Source: Clostridium sp. CAG:448 (GTDB taxonomy: Bacteria; Bacillota; Clostridia; Oscillospirales; CAG-272). Taken from it: 5,118 nucleotides of DNA. Shown here piece by piece: positions 1 to 5,118 of this stretch. A program made the position numbers and the translations under genes. The DNA lies in assembly GCA_000433415.1 (NCBI GenBank), contig FR890533.1:6896-12013 (forward strand), in the 5' to 3' direction. Under the pieces are notes generated by a model, which saw nothing but the letters and a program-made list of their open reading frames with translations, was not told where the DNA came from and did not search any database. Positions within the stretch are counted from its first letter, which is position 1; every line of letters starts with the position of its first letter.

Positions 1-124
1 CCGACGACACGGGGAAGATGCCGAGATGCCGTTTGCCCCATTTCTGTGTGCCGGGACGCTGATTGCGCTTCTGTTTGGTGATCGGCTGATCGAATTGTAT
101 CTCATGATTTTGTCCGCCCCGTGA
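1..124 (+). CDS. pilD: Prepilin peptidase (type IV leader peptidase, PilD/GspO/ComC type), C-terminal fragment
   Basis: This is the 3' end of a gene that begins before the window; the reading frame starts at base 2 and gives 40 codons before a TGA at 122-124. The fragment contains MPFAPFLCAGTLIALLFGD followed by RLIELYL. This is the typical last segment of prepilin peptidases: a PFxPFLxxG motif leading into the final transmembrane helix. Members of this family are polytopic membrane aspartyl proteases that cleave the leader of prepilins after a glycine and usually N-methylate the new terminus. The catalytic aspartates and any zinc-binding cysteines lie upstream of the window, so activity cannot be judged here. 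The gene ends 22 bases before pilC on the same strand, which fits a shared operon and supports the assignment. The fragment is short, so the symbol is by family and could equally be written comC or gspO. Confidence 0.82.
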   Translation, partial: RRHGEDAEMPFAPFLCAGTLIALLFGDRLIELYLMILSAP

Positions 125-133
125 CCGGGCGGC

Positions 134-141
134 GGAAAGGA
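134..141 (+). promoter_or_regulatory. Ribosome binding site of pilC
   Basis: The purine-rich GGAAAGGA contains AAGGA at 137-141, five bases before the ATG at 147. It supports that ATG as the start, rather than a GTG at 121 in another frame that overlaps the end of the peptidase gene. Confidence 0.7.
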
Positions 142-146
142 CGTTT

Positions 147-1355
147 ATGCAACAGTACAAATACACGGCGATCAACCTGCAAAAGGAAAAATTCACCGGG
201 CATTTCATTGCCCAGAGCGAGGCGGATCTGGCGATTCAACTGTCCAAGCAGGGGTTGTACCTGGTTTCCTGCGCGCCCTATTCGGGAAAATCGCCCTCTT
301 CGTTCTTTACCTTGGGAACCGGCAAAGTCAAGCTCGCAGAGCTGACTACCTTTTGCCGTCAGTATTCCATTATGATCAACTCCGGAATTTCTCTTTTGGG
401 CGGTATTGAGATTCTCAAGGAACAGAATTTCTCCTCCTATTTCCGTCAACTTTTGCAGATGATTTATGAGGACCTCAAAGCCGGTATGATGTTGTCCGAT
501 GCCATGGCAAAACACAAGGGGGTCTTTCCGGATTTCTTCCGCAGCATGATCAAGGTGGGGGAGACCAGCGGACGGATCGACATTGTGATGAATTCGCTTG
601 CCGATTACTACGAGCGGGACAATTCCATCAAGAAAAAGACCCGCAGTGCCTTTTCCTACCCCATCATGCTGATGTGCATGACGGTTGCCATTGTGATTCT
701 GATGCTTGCGTTTGTCATTCCCACCTTCCGGGATTCTTTGTCGTCATTGGATATTGAGCCGCAGGGATTGACGAAGGCTGTATATGATATTTCCGATTTT
801 CTGCTTGCCAACTGGATGTACCTTTTGGCTGGGATTGTGGTGTTTGGGTTGATCCTCTTCGGTGTCGGTAAAACACCGCGCGGACGCTACTTTTACGACT
901 GGCTCAAGGTGCACATGCCCCTGATCGGCAAAGTTAACATCGATCTGATTACCGCCCGTTTTGCACGCGGCTTCGGACTTCTCCTGTCCAGCGGTATGGA
1001 TATTACCGACGCTTTGGACGCGGTTGTGATCGTATTCGGCAACCGTGATGTGGAGCGCCGCTTCCGCGCGGCGGCAGAGGATGTGCGTCACGGCACGACG
1101 CTTGCTATTGCGTTCAACCGTTACAGGCTCTTCCCGGACATCATGACGCAGATGATTGCCGTCGGCGAGAAAACCGCTGCCCTGGACGATGTCCTGGAGC
1201 GCTCCTGCTCCTTCTTTGATGACGCCGTGGAACGGTCTCTGACCGCCGTGACTTCCAAAATCCAGCCGATCATGCTGATTCTTCTCGGCGGAATCATTGG
1301 TACGCTTTTTATCGCGGTCTACTCCCCGATGTTGGACATTATGCAAAATCTGTAA
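147..1355 (+). CDS. pilC: Type IV pilus inner-membrane platform protein, PilC/GspF family
   Basis: The 402-residue protein has the normal length and architecture of the PilC/GspF family, the inner-membrane platform that couples the assembly ATPase to pilin polymerisation. The N-terminal part (about 1-45) is a short soluble region with the family pattern of an aromatic start and a GLYLV strand. Two GspF repeats follow. The first (about 65-195) has FCRQYSIMINSGISLLGGIE at 69-88 and the signature KVGETSGRID at 136-145. The second (about 268-395) has RFARGFGLLLSSGMDITDAL at 271-290 and the matching VGEKTAALDDVLE at 339-351. Three membrane segments are visible near 170-194, 219-240 and 372-394, the usual number. 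HMPLIGKV at 256-263 is the conserved link before the second repeat. The ATG at 147 has a good ribosome binding site. The next gene, pilB, starts 18 bases downstream. A type II secretion GspF is the alternative, but no other secretion genes are visible and a Gram-positive-like setting favours a pilus. Confidence 0.93.
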   Translation: MQQYKYTAINLQKEKFTGHFIAQSEADLAIQLSKQGLYLVSCAPYSGKSPSSFFTLGTGKVKLAELTTFCRQYSIMINSGISLLGGIEILKEQNFSSYFRQLLQMIYEDLKAGMMLSDAMAKHKGVFPDFFRSMIKVGETSGRIDIVMNSLADYYERDNSIKKKTRSAFSYPIMLMCMTVAIVILMLAFVIPTFRDSLSSLDIEPQGLTKAVYDISDFLLANWMYLLAGIVVFGLILFGVGKTPRGRYFYDWLKVHMPLIGKVNIDLITARFARGFGLLLSSGMDITDALDAVVIVFGNRDVERRFRAAAEDVRHGTTLAIAFNRYRLFPDIMTQMIAVGEKTAALDDVLERSCSFFDDAVERSLTAVTSKIQPIMLILLGGIIGTLFIAVYSPMLDIMQNL

Positions 1356-1360
1356 ACCGA

Positions 1361-1368
1361 AAGAGAGA
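1361..1368 (+). promoter_or_regulatory. Weak ribosome binding site of pilB
   Basis: AAGAGAGA lies five bases before the ATG at 1374. It is purine-rich but a poor match to AGGAGG. The gap after the pilC stop is only 18 bases, so translational coupling with pilC may contribute; that is inference. Confidence 0.5.
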
Positions 1369-1373
1369 TTCCT

Positions 1374-3062
1374 ATGAATATTGATGCGGACCTGCTCCAA
1401 TTTTATCTGTATAAAAAACTGATCCGGAAAAAGGATGCCGAGACCATTCTTGCCGAATCAGAGCGGTTACATATCCCGGTGCGTGAATATCTGCTTGCCA
1501 AGGAATATGTGACCGAGGCGACCGAGCTGGAGGCGCTTGCGGAGTATTATTGCATGCCCTATGTCGAGGTAGATATGCTGGAGATCGACAAGAGCCTGTT
1601 TGAGCGCTTTTCTTTGGATTACATGAAGCGCAATAAGTTTTTACCGGTCAGTATTGACAAAAACGGTGTGCTGCTTCTTGCCGTCGGTAAGCCGTTGGAT
1701 TTTTGCGCCATGACAGCCGTATCCGCAGTGTTTTGCTGTCCGATTGACGTCGTCCTGACACCGCCGGTGCAGATTGACAGGTATATAGATTCCATTTCCG
1801 CAGTGATCTCCACCTCTGCCGCGCTGAGCGATCTGAACACCGAGAGCGACGATAAGCTGTTTGCCGATATAAAGAGTGGCGATGAAGGCATTGCTTCGGC
1901 GGATGATGTGGTGAACAACCCTGCGGTACGTTTGGTGGATTCCATTATCAAAGAAGCGATTCCTTACCGTGCAAGCGATATTCATATTGAGCCGTTTGAA
2001 AAGAAAGTACGTGTGCGTTACCGTATCGACGGTGATTTGCAGGAACGTGCCAGTTTTCCGATTGAGGCATATTCTGCGATCTGTGCGCGTATCAAGATTA
2101 TGTCAGGTCTGAACATTGCCGAGCGCCGCGTACCGCAGGACGGAAGAATCAATATGCGCATCGGCGGAAAGGAGTACGACTTCCGTGTATCCTCTTTGCC
2201 GTCGGTACATGGGGAGAAGTTTGTTATCCGTATTTTGGATAAAACCTCCTTCCGGTTTACCAGACAGGATCTTGGTTTTACCGATGAGGAAAACGTTGTG
2301 ATTGACCGCATGCTGGAACAACCGCACGGCATTATTCTTCTGACCGGACCTACCGGATGCGGAAAGTCCACGACTCTGTATTCTTTCCTAAAGGAAGTCA
2401 ATACACCGACCGTGAATATTATTACGGTCGAGGACCCCGTTGAGTATACGATGAACGGAATTACGCAGACACAGGTCAACCAGAAAGCGAATATGACATT
2501 CGCGACCGCCCTGCGCTCCATTTTGCGTCAGGACCCCGATATCATCATGATCGGAGAAATCCGTGACGAGGAGACCGCAGAAATTGCGGTGCGTGCGGCA
2601 ATTACGGGACACCTTGTGTTCAGTACCTTACATACCAATGATGCGCCCGGTGCCATTACCCGTTTGGAGGATATGGGGGTCCCGGATTACCTGGTGGCGG
2701 ATGCGCTTGTGGGCGTTATCGCACAGCGGCTGGTGAAACGGCTTTGCCCTGCCTGCAAAAAACGCGGCAAAACCAATCAAAAAGAGATGGAAATTCTGGG
2801 AATTACAGAGCCGGTCAGTATTTTCCGCCCACAAGGGTGCCAGTTCTGTAACAACAGCGGTTACAAAGGGCGTGTTGCGATTCACGAGATTATGCATATG
2901 GATGAGACCATGAAATCTATGGTGACGCAGACAAAAAGCTCAGAATCACTTCGCAATCTTGCAAGCAATAACGGTATGATTAACCTGTGGACGTCCTGTA
3001 GGAGTCTTGTGCTCAAAGGAGTCACCAGTTTACAGGAGTTAATGACACTGAATAGTGACTGA
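1374..3062 (+). CDS. pilB: Type IV pilus assembly ATPase, PilB/GspE family
   Basis: The 562-residue protein is a full-length cytoplasmic hexameric ATPase of the PilB/GspE family, which powers pilus extension through PilC. Residues about 1-145 form the GspE/MshE-type N-terminal domain, with a LAKEYVTEATELEALAEYY helix and the PVSIDKNGVLLLAVGKP strand pair. After an acidic linker (about 150-180), the N2 domain starts near 182 and contains RASDIHIEP (199-207) and IAERRVPQDGRI (248-259). The ATPase core has Walker A GPTGCGKST (325-333), the Asp box TVEDPVEY (351-358), Walker B DPDIIMIGEIRDEET (387-401) and the His box GHLVFSTLHTNDA (412-424). All expected catalytic elements are intact. A tetracysteine zinc site, CPAC at 458-461 and CQFC at 489-492, is typical of PilB/GspE and absent from the retraction ATPase PilT; with the long N-terminus and GEIRD, it argues for an assembly ATPase. 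The C-terminal tail is somewhat divergent. GspE of a type II system is a less likely alternative. Confidence 0.95.
   Translation: MNIDADLLQFYLYKKLIRKKDAETILAESERLHIPVREYLLAKEYVTEATELEALAEYYCMPYVEVDMLEIDKSLFERFSLDYMKRNKFLPVSIDKNGVLLLAVGKPLDFCAMTAVSAVFCCPIDVVLTPPVQIDRYIDSISAVISTSAALSDLNTESDDKLFADIKSGDEGIASADDVVNNPAVRLVDSIIKEAIPYRASDIHIEPFEKKVRVRYRIDGDLQERASFPIEAYSAICARIKIMSGLNIAERRVPQDGRINMRIGGKEYDFRVSSLPSVHGEKFVIRILDKTSFRFTRQDLGFTDEENVVIDRMLEQPHGIILLTGPTGCGKSTTLYSFLKEVNTPTVNIITVEDPVEYTMNGITQTQVNQKANMTFATALRSILRQDPDIIMIGEIRDEETAEIAVRAAITGHLVFSTLHTNDAPGAITRLEDMGVPDYLVADALVGVIAQRLVKRLCPACKKRGKTNQKEMEILGITEPVSIFRPQGCQFCNNSGYKGRVAIHEIMHMDETMKSMVTQTKSSESLRNLASNNGMINLWTSCRSLVLKGVTSLQELMTLNSD
2745..2849 (+). 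other. Tetracysteine zinc-binding module inside pilB
   Basis: This stretch encodes residues 458-492 of the ATPase. It starts with CPAC and ends with CQFC, separated by 27 residues, with GYKGRVAIHEI just after it. Known GspE/PilB proteins carry a zinc-coordinating four-cysteine subdomain at this place. All four cysteines are present, so metal binding is expected. Confidence 0.85.
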
Positions 3063-3076
3063 CGGAAAAAAGAGAG

Positions 3077-3083
3077 AAGGAGG
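3077..3083 (+). promoter_or_regulatory. Strong Shine-Dalgarno sequence with long spacing, upstream of the fourth gene
   Basis: AAGGAGG at 3077-3083 is a near-perfect anti-16S match and lies in the 35-base gap after pilB. The first available in-frame start is the ATG at 3098, which leaves 14 bases of spacing, longer than the usual 5-9. An in-frame TAG at 3086 and the lack of any GTG, TTG or ATG codon between it and 3098 rule out an earlier start in that frame. The gap shows no hairpin or T-tract that would act as a terminator, so read-through from pilB is likely. Confidence 0.65.
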
Positions 3084-3097
3084 CATAGAAAAACGCA

Positions 3098-5118
3098 ATG
3101 GCTTTACAGCATTTTTATTCCCGGGTTCCGGCGCGGGTCAGTATGTTTAACCGTACAGACGGACCGGACACCTTTGCCTGCTCGGAGGGAATCACACAGG
3201 AGTTCGCACAGAAGGAGCTTGGTATCGTTTGCGATCAGAAGCTAACCCAATCGGATAATGAAGCCATTCGTGAAGGACGCGTTCCACCTGTTTATTGTCG
3301 TTTTCTGACAAAGACCGGTGTTGCGGTGCAGAGCTGTATCAGTTATCTGCCGACGGACTATACCGGGGAGCGCACCTCCTATATGGTACATTCTTTGATT
3401 TTTCCGCGGGAAGAGGAAGAGAAACTTTTGCGCGAGGCAGATGGCGGAATCTTGGAGCCGGCGGTGTTCCAAACCAGTCTTTCCGGGTTTTCTCTGACCG
3501 ATTCCGGTGCACGTCCTGACAGTTCCTACCCTCCTGTCGGATATTGCCCTGTATATACGGAGTCCCCTGCATGGTTCGCGGAGCAGTATGATCCCGCAAC
3601 CGTCAAACGGTTTCTGTTTGGATTGCTCCTGGCTCTCTGTGGGAAAATCCGGAGTGTTTATGTAGTTATGGATCCGGCTGACAGTAGGGATGACGCGTGG
3701 ATGCATCGGCTGATTGAGGCAGTATATCACATTCTGCCCCATTATCTGCGCCGCCAGCTTACGTTTGCTACCCGTGTATGGAATACCACACAATATCCGA
3801 CGGTACGGCTAAAGGGAATTACGCTTGCGGCAGACAGTATGCAGACCGTCAAGAGCGTTGTGGTGGATTTTGCAAAGAAGACGGTTTTGGGAATCCGTGA
3901 GGAGGAATTGTCGGCAAATCGGGAGTGCGTGGAGCATTTTTATGCGATGCTGACCGATGCGGAACTGTGCAGGCGGTATTTTGGCTTTAGTTTACATGTT
4001 GTTGATGCACAGGAATCCGCCGGGGAGTGTTCACTCAAGCGGATTTCTGAAAATGTATTTCTTTTCCGTGCCGGATGTGGGCTTTACGAGGAGAAAACGG
4101 TGCTTGCAACGGATGAACGTGTGTTGGACCTGATGACGCTGTATGACGGAGCACGAGAGGCGTTGCCGATTGATTATCGCGTGCATATGATGCATGCCAT
4201 GGAGCGGTATCCTATGGGACACCGTGAGATCCCCAAAAAGGTTTTTGCGAAGATTACCAAACTCTATCCGACCGAGCCGCAGGAAACGCGTACGGTATTG
4301 ATGGCTGTTGTTCTGGAGCTGATTCATACCGATGCCATGCGTGAAAAACTCTTCCAGTTTATCCGCAATCAATTTGAAAGTGAGAAACCAGATACGCAGA
4401 CCAATGTGCTCCTGCACTTGTGCGGTGTTTTTTATGGTGGCTTTTTGCAGACCCAGTTGTTGACGTTTTTCGGTAAATATTACCGGTACAGTGCGCAGGA
4501 TGCCAAGGATGCGATTTTGGATAAGGTGTTACTTGCCATTCGCACTAGGGCATTGCGGACTTCGCTTCTGGCCTTTTTTGATACGGTTTACCCGGATATG
4601 AATGAAACATCCCGCGGGATGCTGTATCTGACCATTTTGGAACAGTTACCGGAGGGAGATGATTTGGCGCTGTCGTTGATTGGTTTTGTTGATCGTCACT
4701 TGCCGGGTGAACCGGAGACTGTGCGAAAAGATTTTACGGAGCGTTTGTTTGCCTTGTTGGAAGCGGAACAGCGCCGCGCCGCGCATCCCTTGCTTTCGCT
4801 GTTTGATAATCCGGATACTTTTTGCGGCAGAGCTGTTGCGGTACAGGTGCTGAACGTTTGGAATACCCGCAAAATTTTCGATGAATATGTTTCCGTTTTG
4901 ATGCGTGGTGGATTGGTGGCACGCATTGGCATGGTAAAAAAGTTGTGTGCATTGATTCCGGGGACGGATAAAAGTAAAAGCCAGCATCTATCGGATGCGG
5001 TTGCGCAGGCATTTTTACAACCGGGTGTGCAGGCGGATTTGGGGCAGTTGCTGGATGCGGAGACGACTGCACAAACGGATACCGATCCGCTTGTCGGGCG
5101 GATGGTGTCCCGTGCGCT
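3098..5118 (+). CDS. Large cytosolic protein with a possible GAP1-N-like N-terminal domain, 3' end outside the window
   Basis: The frame stays open from the ATG at 3098 to the right edge, giving at least 673 residues; the C-terminus is missing. There is no signal peptide and no convincing membrane helix; the hydrophobic FLFGLLLALCG at 172-182 is too short. About 13 scattered cysteines also suggest a cytosolic protein. The N-terminal part starts with LQHFYSRV and continues with a strand-rich region. It then has a TGVAVQSCISYLP strand, YTGERTSYMVHSLIF at 88-102 and, later, LPHYLRRQLTFATRVW at 213-228. In my judgement this order (Y-S start, GR-x-x-x-x-x-H-S/A-L core, LP-x-x-x-R-x-x-L-x-F-x-T) resembles the GAP1-N2 type of GTPase-associated proteins, but this is recollection of a pattern, not a search. 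From about 340 onward the protein appears alpha-helical, without recognised catalytic motifs. It lies 35 bases after pilB on the same strand, so co-transcription is likely. The coding frame itself is secure; the function is unknown. Confidence 0.88.
   Translation, partial: MALQHFYSRVPARVSMFNRTDGPDTFACSEGITQEFAQKELGIVCDQKLTQSDNEAIREGRVPPVYCRFLTKTGVAVQSCISYLPTDYTGERTSYMVHSLIFPREEEEKLLREADGGILEPAVFQTSLSGFSLTDSGARPDSSYPPVGYCPVYTESPAWFAEQYDPATVKRFLFGLLLALCGKIRSVYVVMDPADSRDDAWMHRLIEAVYHILPHYLRRQLTFATRVWNTTQYPTVRLKGITLAADSMQTVKSVVVDFAKKTVLGIREEELSANRECVEHFYAMLTDAELCRRYFGFSLHVVDAQESAGECSLKRISENVFLFRAGCGLYEEKTVLATDERVLDLMTLYDGAREALPIDYRVHMMHAMERYPMGHREIPKKVFAKITKLYPTEPQETRTVLMAVVLELIHTDAMREKLFQFIRNQFESEKPDTQTNVLLHLCGVFYGGFLQTQLLTFFGKYYRYSAQDAKDAILDKVLLAIRTRALRTSLLAFFDTVYPDMNETSRGMLYLTILEQLPEGDDLALSLIGFVDRHLPGEPETVRKDFTERLFALLEAEQRRAAHPLLSLFDNPDTFCGRAVAVQVLNVWNTRKIFDEYVSVLMRGGLVARIGMVKKLCALIPGTDKSKSQHLSDAVAQAFLQPGVQADLGQLLDAETTAQTDTDPLVGRMVSRA

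Noticed and set aside
121..345. Plus-strand 74-codon frame starting with GTG at 121
   Set aside because: It is a different frame overlapping pilC, has arginine- and serine-rich low-plausibility content, and lacks a ribosome site before the GTG.
744..1400. Minus-strand open frame of 218 codons opposite pilC
   Set aside because: It lies antisense to a secure pilC with conserved motifs and membrane segments. Its product is histidine- and arginine-rich with no recognisable domain, as expected of a shadow frame.
147..3062. Assignment of pilC and pilB to a type II secretion system or competence pseudopilus
   Set aside because: GspF/GspE and ComGB/ComGA are homologous, so this cannot be fully excluded. 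However, the ATPase is full length with an N-terminal domain and a tetracysteine site (ComGA is much shorter), and no secretion-specific gene is present.
3063..3097. Possible terminator or promoter between pilB and the fourth gene
   Set aside because: The gap is only 35 bases, purine-rich, with no inverted repeat followed by T residues and no recognisable -35/-10 pair.
3611..3643. Possible transmembrane helix in the fourth protein (residues 172-182)
   Set aside because: The hydrophobic run is about 11 residues, flanked by charged residues, and ends in CGK; it is better explained as a buried helix of a soluble domain.
3242..3793. Minus-strand open frame of 183 codons opposite the fourth gene
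   Set aside because: The plus-strand frame is open for more than 2 kb with coherent protein-like sequence. The minus product shows no family features and no ribosome site was apparent.
1..5118. CRISPR arrays, tRNA or rRNA genes, insertion sequences and long repeats
   Set aside because: I saw no regularly spaced repeats, terminal inverted repeats, transposase motifs or structural RNA signatures; nearly every base is inside one of the four coding regions.

Overview
The window reads as one rightward transcription unit from a bacterium that builds type IV pili. Three consecutive genes encode the inner-membrane assembly apparatus: the tail of a prepilin peptidase (PilD type), a complete PilC/GspF-family platform protein and a complete PilB/GspE-family assembly ATPase. 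They are followed by a large unrecognised-to-weakly-recognised cytosolic protein that runs off the right edge. Base composition is balanced by eye, Shine-Dalgarno sites lie in front of the genes (a strong AAGGAGG precedes the fourth), and the tight operon resembles Gram-positive Clostridia, perhaps the Oscillospiraceae/Christensenellaceae range. That assignment is an inference from style; there is no rRNA or marker gene here.

Layout: bases 1-124 hold the last 40 codons of the prepilin peptidase; 147-1355 is pilC; 1374-3062 is pilB; 3098 to the end (at least 673 codons, no stop reached) is the fourth gene. The gaps are 22, 18 and 35 bases. None holds a recognisable promoter, terminator or RNA gene. 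All other open frames, including the minus-strand ones, are shadows of these four genes. I saw no insertion sequence, CRISPR array, tRNA or long repeat.

How the genes work together: the peptidase cleaves and N-methylates prepilins at the cytoplasmic face of the membrane. PilC is the membrane platform that PilB engages, and PilB hydrolyses ATP to drive addition of pilin subunits. No retraction ATPase (PilT), pilin or PilM/N/O gene lies in the window, so any of these must be elsewhere.

The least ordinary item is the fourth gene. Its first ~230 residues carry a pattern reminiscent of the N-terminal domains of GTPase-associated protein 1 (GAP1-N type) from predicted bacterial NTPase-based conflict or signalling systems. 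The rest looks wholly alpha-helical. Its place directly after pilB suggests co-transcription, but whether it works with the pilus or merely begins the next gene cluster cannot be decided from this window.
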